Under the pieces are notes generated by a model that saw nothing but the letters and a program-made list of their open reading frames with translations, had not been told where the DNA came from and searched no databases. A stretch of 64,000 bases of DNA from Lachnospiraceae bacterium KM106-2 (GTDB lineage Bacteria; Bacillota; Clostridia; Lachnospirales; Lachnospiraceae): assembly GCA_009731425.1 (NCBI GenBank), contig AP018794.1, forward strand, positions 2,983,960-3,047,959. Reading direction: 5' to 3'. A program made the translations under genes and the position numbers. Below are positions 52,975-61,802 of the stretch, piece after piece. Positions within the stretch are counted from its first letter, which is position 1. Every line of letters starts with the position of its first letter.

Positions 52975-53634
52975 ATGAGCTTCGAAAATTATTTTCCACT
53001 ATGGAATGACTTAAATACAGCACAGAAAAAACTAATTTCAGACAATTTGATCACACAGCATGTGAAAAAAGGAACAGTCATTCACAACGGGAACATGGAT
53101 TGTACCGGATTATTACTGGTTAAATCCGGTCAGCTTCGAACTTACATACTTTCAGATGAAGGACGAGAAATTACACTTTACCGTCTGTTCGATATGGATA
53201 TGTGTCTTTTATCCGCCTCATGTATCATACACTCCATTCAATTTGAAGTAACCATTGAAGCAGAAAAAGATACTGATCTTTGGATCATCCCTGCTGAAAT
53301 CTATAAAGGCATCATGAAGGATTCTGCTCCTGTCGCAAACTATACCAATGAGTTAATGGCTACCCGTTTTTCTGATGTCATGTGGCTGATTGAACAAATC
53401 ATGTGGAAGAGTTTGGATAAGCGTGTTGCTACATTTCTTTTAGAAGAGTCCTCTATCGAAGGAACAAACGAGCTGAAAATCACTCATGAGACGATTGCTA
53501 ATCATCTTGGTTCCCACAGGGAAGTTATCACTCGAATGCTTCGATACTTTCAAGGCGAGGGTCTCGTCAAACTCTCCCGCGGCAAAATCACAATCCTTGA
53601 ACCAAAAAGACTGGAAACACTCCAAAGGTCATAA
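52975..53634 (+). CDS. Crp/Fnr family transcriptional regulator
   Basis: A 219-residue regulator. An N-terminal cyclic-nucleotide-binding-like domain (residues 15-130, KKGTVIHNGNMDCTGLLLVKSGQLRTYI, EGREITLYRLFDMDMC) is followed by a long helix and an HTH_Crp domain (ITHETIANHLGSHREVITRMLRYFQGEGLVKLSRGKI). There is no N-terminal Cys cluster as in Fnr of enterobacteria, though two Cys near 62-70 (CLLSASCI) could respond to redox. It likely regulates the adjacent convergent redox genes or the divergent DUF134 gene. ATG at 52975 is set by AAGGAG; the frame opens 24 bp earlier. Confidence 0.92.
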   Translation: MSFENYFPLWNDLNTAQKKLISDNLITQHVKKGTVIHNGNMDCTGLLLVKSGQLRTYILSDEGREITLYRLFDMDMCLLSASCIIHSIQFEVTIEAEKDTDLWIIPAEIYKGIMKDSAPVANYTNELMATRFSDVMWLIEQIMWKSLDKRVATFLLEESSIEGTNELKITHETIANHLGSHREVITRMLRYFQGEGLVKLSRGKITILEPKRLETLQRS

Positions 53635-53660
53635 AACTGTTTTTCTGTAACATATAAAGA

Positions 53661-53717
53661 AGAATCCTCCATTTGTCAGAATTATGAAAGTCATTCTAAT
53701 AAATGGGGGATCTTTTT
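53661..53717. terminator. Terminator between convergent Crp/Fnr and CoA-disulfide reductase genes
   Basis: AGAATCCTCCATTT (53661-53674) pairs with AAATGGGGGATCTT (53701-53714), with one G-T pair, and is followed by a T-run. The loop is 26 bases. Confidence 0.75.
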
Positions 53718-53755
53718 ATGCTATAAGAAAATTATAAAAATATCGTGATTATTTT

Positions 53756-55447
53756 TTAATAATCCATACCACATGCATATGCCCTTTCAATCAGCGCACG
53801 GTCATTGACCACTGCATCATAGAAGCGAAATCCGCCAGATAAATTATACGTTTCATAACCGTTTCCTTCCAGAATACGGCTCGCAATATAACTGCGCAGA
53901 CCACTCTGGCATATCAGATACACAGGCTTTCCTTTCTCAATTTCACTAATTCGTTCTCTCAGTTCATCTACAGGTATGTTTTTGAATCCATCAATATGCC
54001 CCATGCTGAATTCACCTACAGTTCTCACATCTATCAACACCACATCTTTATCTTTAGAAATCTTGTCCATATCTTCCAGATGCCATTGTTTTAAGGTACC
54101 TTTTGCTATATTGTCTATCATGAATCCTGCCATATTTACAGGATCCTTGGCAGAGGAATAAGGCGGTGCATATGCGAGATCCAGATCTTTCAGCTGGGTT
54201 GCCTTCAGCCCTGCATGAATTGCTGTTGCCAGCACATCAATACGTTTATCAACTCCTTCATATCCAATAATCTGAGCGCCAAGCAAACGATAGGTCTCTT
54301 TTTCAAAAACCACCTTCATGGTCATCACTTTTCCACCAGGATAGTAACCGGCATGACTCATAGGAGAAAGAATTACTGTATCTACCTCTAATCCTGACTT
54401 TTTGGCATTTGTTTCATTGATACCTGTAGTGGCTGCTGTCATATCAAACACTTTTATAACGGAGCTTCCCTGACTGCCCAGGTAACGACTATCACCGCCA
54501 CAAATATTATCAGCGATGATTCTGCCCTGTTTATTGGCTGGTCCTGCCAAAGAAATCAGCGCATCATTACCCGTAACATAATGTTTTACCTGAACTGCAT
54601 CACCTGCAGCATAAATATCCGGTACTGAGGTTTCCATTCTGTCATTCACTACAATACTTTCCTTGATGCCAAGTTCCAGACCGGCTTCTTTTGCTAATAC
54701 TGTGTCTGGTGTGACTCCGATTGCCAGAACTACCATATCAGCCTGAAGGGATGGATTATCTTTCAACAGAACCTCCACTCCGCTGTCTTTTCCTTTAAAT
54801 CCTTCTACTGTATAGCCCAGTACCAGTTTTATCCCATGCTTTCTCATTTCATTATGGATCATGGATGCCATATCCGGGTCAAAAAGGTTCATCAGCTGCT
54901 TAGGCCGCTGGACAATCGTAACATCCATGCCAAGCTCCCTCAAATTTTCCGCCAGTTCCAGACCAATAAAACCGCCACCTGCCAATACAGCCGATTTTGG
55001 ATGATTCTTATTTATATATTCCTTTATCCGAAAAGTGTCTTCTACAGTACGAAGTGTAAAAAGTTTATCAATACCTACTCCAGGAAGTCTCGGCTGTGTA
55101 GGCTTTGCACCTGGAGAGAGGATTAGCTTATCATAGTTTTCTTCAAATATTTCACCGTTTTCTAAATTCTTAACTGAAACAGTTTTACATTCGGGATGTA
55201 TTGAGATAACTTCATGATGAATTTTCATGTTAATACGGAAGCGTTTAAAAAAACTCTCTGGTGTCTGTAGTGTAAGTTCTTCCGGATCTGTAATCACGTC
55301 TCCAATATAATATGGAAGCCCACAATTCGCATAGGATATGTATCCGGATCTTTCATACACAGTAATTTCTGCATGTTCATCCAGTCTGCGTATTCTTGCT
55401 GCGGCTGTCGCTCCTCCTGCTACACCTCCTACGATTATTACCTTCAT
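53756..55447 (-). CDS. CoA-disulfide reductase-like flavoprotein with C-terminal rhodanese
   Basis: A protein of about 563 residues. The FAD/NAD(P)H part has VIIVGGVAGGATAAARIRRL, the active-site Cys in SYANCGLPYYIGD, AVLAGGGFIGLELAENL and AAGDAVQV. A dimerisation domain follows (GADxRIDVLATAIHAGLKATQL pattern), then a rhodanese domain from about 470 with active Cys in YLICQSGLRSY. This CoADR-Rhd layout occurs in enzymes that reduce CoA disulfides, persulfides or polysulfides. The ATG at 55445-55447 lies 1 bp after the preceding rhodanese gene. Confidence 0.93.
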   Translation of the reverse strand: MKVIIVGGVAGGATAAARIRRLDEHAEITVYERSGYISYANCGLPYYIGDVITDPEELTLQTPESFFKRFRINMKIHHEVISIHPECKTVSVKNLENGEIFEENYDKLILSPGAKPTQPRLPGVGIDKLFTLRTVEDTFRIKEYINKNHPKSAVLAGGGFIGLELAENLRELGMDVTIVQRPKQLMNLFDPDMASMIHNEMRKHGIKLVLGYTVEGFKGKDSGVEVLLKDNPSLQADMVVLAIGVTPDTVLAKEAGLELGIKESIVVNDRMETSVPDIYAAGDAVQVKHYVTGNDALISLAGPANKQGRIIADNICGGDSRYLGSQGSSVIKVFDMTAATTGINETNAKKSGLEVDTVILSPMSHAGYYPGGKVMTMKVVFEKETYRLLGAQIIGYEGVDKRIDVLATAIHAGLKATQLKDLDLAYAPPYSSAKDPVNMAGFMIDNIAKGTLKQWHLEDMDKISKDKDVVLIDVRTVGEFSMGHIDGFKNIPVDELRERISEIEKGKPVYLICQSGLRSYIASRILEGNGYETYNLSGGFRFYDAVVNDRALIERAYACGMDY

Positions 55448-55448
55448 C

Positions 55449-55769
55449 TTATTTTTCCACCTTTCCTGAGTAAGCTGCAATGCCACCAATATTATTTACT
55501 TTAGAATATCCCATTCGTTGCAACATCCCAGTTGCCTGACGGCTCCGGGAACCGGAATAACAGTATACAAACAGAGGGATATCCTTATTCTTCGCTACAG
55601 AAACAATATTGTCTAGTTGCTGCAACGGCACATTTTTACTTTCTGGTATATGTCCTTCCTGATATTCCTGCGGAGTACGGACATCCAGCAGAACTGCACC
55701 AGCAGTCCTTTTATATTCTTCTATGCCTTGATTAATATTCGACTGTTTAAAGAGATCAAAAAATCCCAT
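55449..55769 (-). CDS. Rhodanese-domain protein
   Basis: A single-domain rhodanese of about 106 residues with AVLLDVRTPQEYQEGHIPESKNVPL and the active-site Cys in FVYCYSGSRSRQATGML. It transfers sulfane sulfur, perhaps to or from the CoA-disulfide reductase encoded directly downstream. The ATG at 55767-55769 follows GGAGGTG. It is 12 bp from the thioredoxin gene. Confidence 0.93.
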   Translation of the reverse strand: MGFFDLFKQSNINQGIEEYKRTAGAVLLDVRTPQEYQEGHIPESKNVPLQQLDNIVSVAKNKDIPLFVYCYSGSRSRQATGMLQRMGYSKVNNIGGIAAYSGKVEK

Positions 55770-55781
55770 TAGCACACCTCC

Positions 55782-56087
55782 CTAAAGCATTTCTAAAATC
55801 GCATTCTTAGGTCTCGCCCCTGAAACCTGCTGTACAATCTTCCCATTCTTCATAACCACTAAAGTCGGAATGCTCATAATACTGAACTTATTTGCCAGTT
55901 CAGGCTCTTCATCTACATTAATCTTTCCAACTTTAATATCCCTACGCTCATCTGCAATCTCCTCTACAATAGGTACTACCATACGGCAAGGCGCACACCA
56001 AGATGCCCAAAAATCTAAAAGAACGGTTTTATCGGAATTCAGTACTTCGTTCTCAAAATTATTTTTATTGATATTAATAGCAGACAT
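55782..56087 (-). CDS. trxA: Thioredoxin
   Basis: A 101-residue thioredoxin with the active site WASWCAPCRMV and the conserved cis-Pro in SIMSIPTLVVM. It reduces protein disulfides and probably serves Bcp and the sulfur enzymes of this operon. No thioredoxin reductase gene is present next to it. GGAGG lies before the ATG. Confidence 0.96.
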   Translation of the reverse strand: MSAININKNNFENEVLNSDKTVLLDFWASWCAPCRMVVPIVEEIADERRDIKVGKINVDEEPELANKFSIMSIPTLVVMKNGKIVQQVSGARPKNAILEML

Positions 56088-56179
56088 TTTACAGTCCTCC
56101 TTATCTTTTTCTTTTTGTAGCTTTATTATAGTCTTAATTTCATTTGTTTTCCGTGATTACATCACCATACCACATTAAA

Positions 56180-56926
56180 TTAACTTCTTGCCATACCATC
56201 TACACTTAATATAACACCTGTAATGTAACTCGCCTCATCTGAAGCAAGAAACACAAACGCATTGGCAATATCTTCTGGCTGTCCAAGACGACGCAATGGA
56301 ATTCTTTCAATCATAGGTTCGATAACTTCCTTTGGCACAGCTTTCATCATATCAGTTTCTGTAATCCCAGGTGCAACAGCATTAACACGAATACCTTTAG
56401 GTCCTAGTTCTCTTGCTAATGATACAGTCAATCCGTTTACTGCAAACTTCGATGCCGGATAAGCAACCCCACTTGGCTGTCCCGAAATACTCACCATGGA
56501 AGAAGTTGAGAGAATGACCCCCTTGCCTCTTGCCACCATACATTCTGCTGCTACACGAGTAGTATTAAATACTCCTTTTACATTTAGGTCAATGACTTTA
56601 TCAAAAGTCTCCTCTGTATAATCCATAAATGAGGTATTTTCTGAAATTCCTGCATTATTTACCAGTATGTCGACACATCCATATTTTTCAGTTGCCTCTT
56701 TAAAAGCCTTTCTGACAGACTCCATGCTTGCCAGATTTGGACTAATTCCATCAACTATTGCATTGGGATATTTTTCTTTTAATTTATCTACAGCAACATC
56801 TGCTGATTCCTGTGAACTTGCTGCCAACACAACTGAAGCACCTTCCTTCAAGAATTTATCAGCTGTAGCAAATCCTATACCACGACTGCCACCCGTAATG
56901 ATTGCAACTTTATCTTTTAATCTCAT
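56180..56926 (-). CDS. Short-chain dehydrogenase/reductase (FabG/BaiA-like)
   Basis: A 248-residue SDR oxidoreductase. The cofactor motif TGGSRGIG is at 12-19, NNAG near 91, catalytic Ser in STSSMVS and the YPASK Tyr-Lys pair. The C-terminal GVILSVDGM is typical of FabG-like members. It has some resemblance to hydroxysteroid dehydrogenases of gut clostridia, but the substrate cannot be inferred with certainty. It may belong to the thioredoxin operon (93-bp gap) or stand alone. Confidence 0.85.
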   Translation of the reverse strand: MRLKDKVAIITGGSRGIGFATADKFLKEGASVVLAASSQESADVAVDKLKEKYPNAIVDGISPNLASMESVRKAFKEATEKYGCVDILVNNAGISENTSFMDYTEETFDKVIDLNVKGVFNTTRVAAECMVARGKGVILSTSSMVSISGQPSGVAYPASKFAVNGLTVSLARELGPKGIRVNAVAPGITETDMMKAVPKEVIEPMIERIPLRRLGQPEDIANAFVFLASDEASYITGVILSVDGMARS

Positions 56927-57029
56927 TTAGACTACCTCCTTACTTAGTTTGTAGCTACATTATAAGCAAAAGGTAAATTATTTTCTGTGATATCATCACA
57001 AAATAATTGATTCATTCACTGCAAAATAT

Positions 57030-57065
57030 AAGAACCACCTTTCTGCCTTGATCTTAGTGGTTCTT
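57030..57065. terminator. Hairpin, possible terminator of the restriction locus
   Basis: AAGAACCAC (57030-57038) and GTGGTTCTT (57057-57065) form a perfect 9-bp stem with an 18-base loop. It lies after the last leftward frame of the hsd locus. The T-run is weak. Confidence 0.5.
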
Positions 57066-57252
57066 TGTGTCATATATGAAATTTCTGAGAGTCTTAATAA
57101 AGAGAAACACAAGATTAGTAGCGACGATCTCCTTGCTTTCTGCGATTATCTTCTCTAAACCTGCTACTTCTTCTGTCGAAGCAATATGAAGTCAAAAATC
57201 ATCTATGCTGCATTTTGTTATTGTGGATAATATCGAGTAAATATCTTTACCG

Positions 57253-57405
57253 CTAAAATGATATAAAAATAGGAACTAAATATGATTTGATCAGCACTCT
57301 TTGGTCATGACTTTCCTGCATCAATTCTATCGCCATTCTTGCTTCTGCAACATTATGTTGCAGAAGCCTATTTGCTACCTGCTCAATTACATCTATTTCC
57401 CACAT
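57253..57405 (-). CDS. Very small hypothetical frame after hsdR
   Basis: A 50-codon frame with ATG at 57403-57405 and GAGG seven bases ahead: MWEIDVIEQVANRLLQHN, then AEARMAIELMQESHDQRV. It begins 23 bp after the hsdR stop. It contains the 57341-57367 palindrome. It could be a real small protein or a chance frame. Confidence 0.35.
   Translation of the reverse strand: MWEIDVIEQVANRLLQHNVAEARMAIELMQESHDQRVLIKSYLVPIFISF
57341..57367. repeat. Perfect 12-bp inverted repeat
   Basis: GCTTCTGCAACA (57341-57352) and its exact complement (57356-57367) with a 3-base loop. It lies within the 50-codon frame after hsdR. Purpose unknown. Confidence 0.6.
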
Positions 57406-57428
57406 AGCAATTCCTCAACTACAACATT

Positions 57429-60400
57429 TTATTTCTTCGTCAAATATGTATCTTCTACGTAAGTCTCCGGTGTCGCCTCTTCAATTACGCCAGACTTTGG
57501 ATCAAAGATATATTTCTTCTTCAATCTCTCATACAGTACAGATCCTACAGTTTCCATTACCTGTTTCATCATATCCGGATCGTCAAATAGCTTGCGGAAA
57601 AACTGGTCATTCTGCTCATATCTGTCTGCTGCCATATTCGGAAAATCCTTTTCAAACAACAACATAAAGGTTGCCCTGTCATTGTTCTTTGCGTAGCTCT
57701 GCCACTTCTCCTGATTGGCATAATCATTTTCCATCTGAACAAGTACTTTATTCATTTCTGTAAAATGGGTTCCATACTTTTCATTTATCTTATCAATAAT
57801 TACTGTCAGCGGATCTTTCTTAGGCTCTCTATGACCGGAATCACCGGAGATAGGTGTATATCCGCCTTCTGTGCTTTCAAGCTCTATCGGACCTTCAAAG
57901 TCTTTTTCCAGCTTATAGTATTCAAGAAGAACTTTGTCATCAATATTTATCTTCTCTCCACCATGTCCTTTTGGAAGCATCGTGTATAAAAACTTTGAAT
58001 AAATACTGAATCTGTGAATATCCTTGTCAAATAACCTGCATACCTGTGTAATATAGGCATACACACGATTAAAGCTTGCCAATGTAGACTTGAATATATC
58101 CTGTTTTTCGACTTCAAGCACTTCATATCTGTCTACTGCTGGTCTTAACTGTCCCTGAAGCTTTCCAAGATCACCAGCTGATTGATTCTCATTCTGATAG
58201 AAAATATCCGCAAATTTATCCACTTCTGATTTTTGATATACCCTGAAATCATCCAAAGTGTTCTTCATGTCATATACAACATTAGGATCTGTTTCCTCCA
58301 AGAGCACAGTTTCCTCATAGAATGGCTCGAAAGATGCTTTGATATCCTCTGCTGAATTGACAAAATCAAGCACAAAGGTATCTACTTTTCCTCTTGTAGT
58401 ACGATTCAGTCTTGATAAAGTCTGTACTGCCTTTACACCAGACAATTTCTTATCCACAAACATGGTGTGAAGTAGTGGTTCATCAAAGCCTGTCTGATAT
58501 TTTTCTGCAACAACAAGGATTCCATAATCATCTGCATGGAATGTTTCCGGCAAAGCCTTTTCTTTTATTGTCTTGCCTTCTTTATCCTTGTTCATTCCCT
58601 CTTCGGTAAACACATCATCGTTATCTTTCACTTCACCGGAAAAAGCGACTAACACTTCAAGGTCATTCAGTCCTTTTTCTTTTATCTGTCACTTAAATTC
58701 CTGCACATATCGTACTGCATGAAGTCTGGATGGTGTAACAACCATAGCCTTCGCTCTGCCACCTATCTTATGTCTTGTGACATTCATAAAATGTTCCAGC
58801 ATAATGGCAGTCTTCTGAGAGATATTATGTGGATGCAGTGTCTCATAATTTATAATCGCCTTTGAACCAGCTGTTGTATCAAATTCCGGATTATCCTCAA
58901 TAATCTTGGCAATCTTGTAATACATTTTGTAGGTCATATAATTCTGCAGGACATCCAATATGAAATGCTCCTCTATTGCCTGTCTCATAGAATAAATATG
59001 GAAAGGTCTGTAGATTCCCTCCGCATCCTTCTGACCAAACAGCTGTAGTGTCTTTCCCTTTGGAGTTGCCGTAAATGCAAAGAATGATAAGTTCTTATGC
59101 ATACCCTGTGCTGCCAATTCATCTAAGAGCTTATCCTCATCATCCTTGCGGTTTCTCTCGTCTTCATCTTCCATCTCGGCATACTCTTTCAGAATTTCTT
59201 CTGTATCAGCTAACGCTCTTTTTAACTTTTTCGCTGCATCTCCAGTCTGCGAAGAATGAGCCTCATCAATAATAATGGCAAATCTTTTGTTTGCAGAATC
59301 TACCTCTTTATAGATTACCGGGAACTTTTGTAAAGTAGTGATGATAATGCCTACACCATCATTAATCGCATCTCTAAGCTGTCCCGAATTCTTATCTACC
59401 TTCTTAACCACGCCCTCCACATGGTCAAATTGATAAACAGTAGACTGTAACTGACTGTCAAGCACTCGCCTATCCGTTACGATGATTACTGACTGGAAAA
59501 TCTTATTATCTTCATAATCATGGAGTCCGGTAAGTCTGTGTGCCAGCCATGCAATCGAATTGGACTTTCCTGAGCCTGCACTGTGTTGGATCAGATAACT
59601 TTTACCTGAACCATTCTTCTTCACATCTTCCAAAAGTTTTGTGACTACATCAAGCTGGTGATATCTTGGGAAAATCATAGTCTCTTTCACTAGATTCCCA
59701 TTCTTATCATACTCCTGCTGCAAGTGCATATATTTCTGTAGAATTTCCATCAGACTATCCTTGCAGAGTACTCTTTCCCAAAGATATGCTGTATCATATC
59801 CATCTGGATTTACAGGGTTTCCTTTACCGCCTACTTTTCCGGCACCATTACTGCCCTGATTAAATGGCAGGAAATAAGTGTGTGCGCCCTCAAGCTTTGT
59901 TGTCATATAGACATTGGTAAGGTCTACTGCGAAATGCACCAATACTCTTTCTTTGAAGGCAAAAATTGCATCCTTACCGGCACGATCAAACTTATACTGA
60001 TTAATGGCATTTGTGGTATCCTGTCCTGTAAACTGGCACTTCAATTCCATAGATACCACCGGAATACCATTTACAAAAAGAACAATATCTATACTGTTCT
60101 CATTATGTACAGAGTAATGAAGCTGTCTGGTACAATGAAGAATGTTCGCATCATACTGAATCTGTGTAGTCTCATTCAAAGAGGTCTCCGGCTTCCAGAA
60201 AATCGGATAAAACTTGATTCCCCTATCCATAAAGCCATGCCGCATCACATTCAAAAGGTTGGTGGTTTTCACTTCTCTTTTGAAGCGTTCAACTACCTGC
60301 TTTTCGGAATTCTCCGCATAAATTTTCACATATCTTTCCCATTTCTTAGGCTGGCTTATCTTGATAAATTCCACAAATGTTTCCTCATCAAGTCCAGATT

Positions 60401-60506
60401 CACGATTAAATTTCTTCGGATCACCCTTGGTATATCCTCCATGATGAATCAGATAGTCTTCGATATCTTCCTCAAATCGTTTCTCTTTTACATCAAAATC
60501 TGACAT
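57429..60506 (-). pseudogene. hsdR: Type I restriction endonuclease subunit HsdR, interrupted by in-frame TGA
   Basis: One reading frame of 1,025 codons encodes a full HsdR, broken by a single TGA at 58689-58691. The first part (605 residues) has the endonuclease core (SIDIVLFVNGIPVVSMELK), Walker A SAGSGKSNSIAWL and the DEAH box IIIDEAHSSQTGD. It stops at VQEFK. Reading through gives QIKEKGLNDLEVLVAFSGE and the second helicase half with GFDEPLLHTMFVDKKL and QTLSRLNR. CGA to TGA would explain the break. The restriction activity is probably lost, unless the codon is read through. AAAGGAGGTG precedes the ATG. Confidence 0.9.
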
Positions 60507-60509
60507 GAG

Positions 60510-61802
60510 TTACACCTCCTTTTTGCCTGTGACAACTTCGTAGATAAGGGATTTTTTATATTCCAATACTTTTTCTAGTAATTTTTCTCTTTTTCCTATT
60601 TCATTATCAATCTTTGGGCAAACATCATCTAAGTAATCGGCAATTTGCTTTTGTTCATCCAAATCAAGGCTCGGTAAGTATACTTGAACAAAATTTGAAA
60701 ATCTTAGTGCTTGTCCATCTCTAATAAGATTTGATGTTCCTTGTAATGCAGAAATATACTTTTTGGATTTAAACAACCATTTATAATAACGATTATACAC
60801 CTTATCTCTATTAGGAATAAGCATTACATATGCAGAACTTATTTTTCCTGATACTTCGCTATATTCCAATCCTCCCTGAAAGCTACGCATACTAATAACA
60901 AAATCACCTTTTTCAACATGTTTAAGTATCTCTTCACCTTTTAAGACTTGCATTACTTGCCGTCCTTCAATATCCATAAATTCTTTTTGTGAAATAATGC
61001 CATACTTTTGAGATGCAGTTAATTGCTCATCATCTTCAAAAGCTCTATCCTTTCTCTGAGAAAATAGCTGCTTAGCATACACCATATTCCACTGTTCTGG
61101 TATACTTCCTATCCATTTATATCCACTTTGCTTCATATTTACATCTGGATTGATGCCTTGTGTTACGGCTTCATTTATTATTGATAATTTATATTCGCCT
61201 AACTTTTCAATTACAGCCTTTTGTTTTTCAATAATCTCGTCTATCTTTTTACAATTTGAATCCAAAAATTCAACTATTTTTTTTTGCTGTGACAACAATG
61301 GAAATGGAAATGAAAAATTATAAAACGATTGTTGATAAAGATGTAAAATTGTACTATTACCCGCATTTATAATCCCAAACCATCTCCAAAAGATATCTGA
61401 TTGTATCATCCAATATAAAAATCGTGTGTCACATTCATCATTATTTCTAACAAGTAAAACTCCACTATTAAGTGATGTTTTACCAGGCATATTTTCTACA
61501 ATTGCAACCTTTCCTATCGTTCCATCCTTTGTAATTAGTAAATCACCATTCTTTATTTGAATTTGCTTTGCCTCTTCCCATCTATATTCTGGAACATGCA
61601 CGCAACTTTGCCAATCAATTTTACCATTATAAAAATTGACACCAGTAATTAAATACACTCCTTCATCAGAGTATTCATTTGACGTTAATCCTTGCCATCC
61701 TATTCTACCTGCCAAAGTTGCTAAATGTTTGATTTTTCGTACTTGCCAATCTGCTGGGATTTCTCCAATCCATTCTACTCCACTATCTTTCATCTCTCTC
61801 AT
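60510..61802 (-). CDS. hsdS: Type I restriction-modification specificity subunit
   Basis: A 430-residue specificity protein that recognises a bipartite DNA site. Two target recognition domains are visible, each introduced by a similar phrase (DSGVEWIGEIPADW near 5-20 and QSGYKWIGSIPEQW near 228-242), and each followed by a conserved helix (QQKKIVEFLDSNCKKIDEII and EQKQIADYLDDVCPKIDNEI). The two helices form the spacer. The start overlaps the hsdM stop by ATGA; a second ATG three codons later is also possible. It is intact, so methylation by HsdM-HsdS should still work. Confidence 0.95.
   Translation of the reverse strand: MREMKDSGVEWIGEIPADWQVRKIKHLATLAGRIGWQGLTSNEYSDEGVYLITGVNFYNGKIDWQSCVHVPEYRWEEAKQIQIKNGDLLITKDGTIGKVAIVENMPGKTSLNSGVLLVRNNDECDTRFLYWMIQSDIFWRWFGIINAGNSTILHLYQQSFYNFSFPFPLLSQQKKIVEFLDSNCKKIDEIIEKQKAVIEKLGEYKLSIINEAVTQGINPDVNMKQSGYKWIGSIPEQWNMVYAKQLFSQRKDRAFEDDEQLTASQKYGIISQKEFMDIEGRQVMQVLKGEEILKHVEKGDFVISMRSFQGGLEYSEVSGKISSAYVMLIPNRDKVYNRYYKWLFKSKKYISALQGTSNLIRDGQALRFSNFVQVYLPSLDLDEQKQIADYLDDVCPKIDNEIGKREKLLEKVLEYKKSLIYEVVTGKKEV

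Larger units (their letters stand above)
56927..57428. other. Gap between the SDR gene and the restriction locus
   Basis: A 502-bp stretch with no well-supported gene. It holds a hairpin at 57030-57065, a possible coding remnant on the minus strand at about 57080-57190 (reading ASTEEVAGLEKIIAESKEIV but cut by stops), a 50-codon frame at 57253-57405 and a perfect palindrome at 57341-57367. It looks like a junction with decayed DNA. Confidence 0.5.

Noticed and set aside
58689..58691. TGA recoded as an amino acid
   Set aside because: TGA functions as an ordinary stop elsewhere (for example at the end of hsdM), and there is no selenocysteine hairpin or Cys-equivalent position at this site in HsdR.
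59880..60503. A 207-codon frame on the plus strand
   Set aside because: It lies entirely antisense to hsdR, which has clear domain matches; the antisense product is rich in Cys, Ile and Leu with no recognisable motif and no ribosome site.
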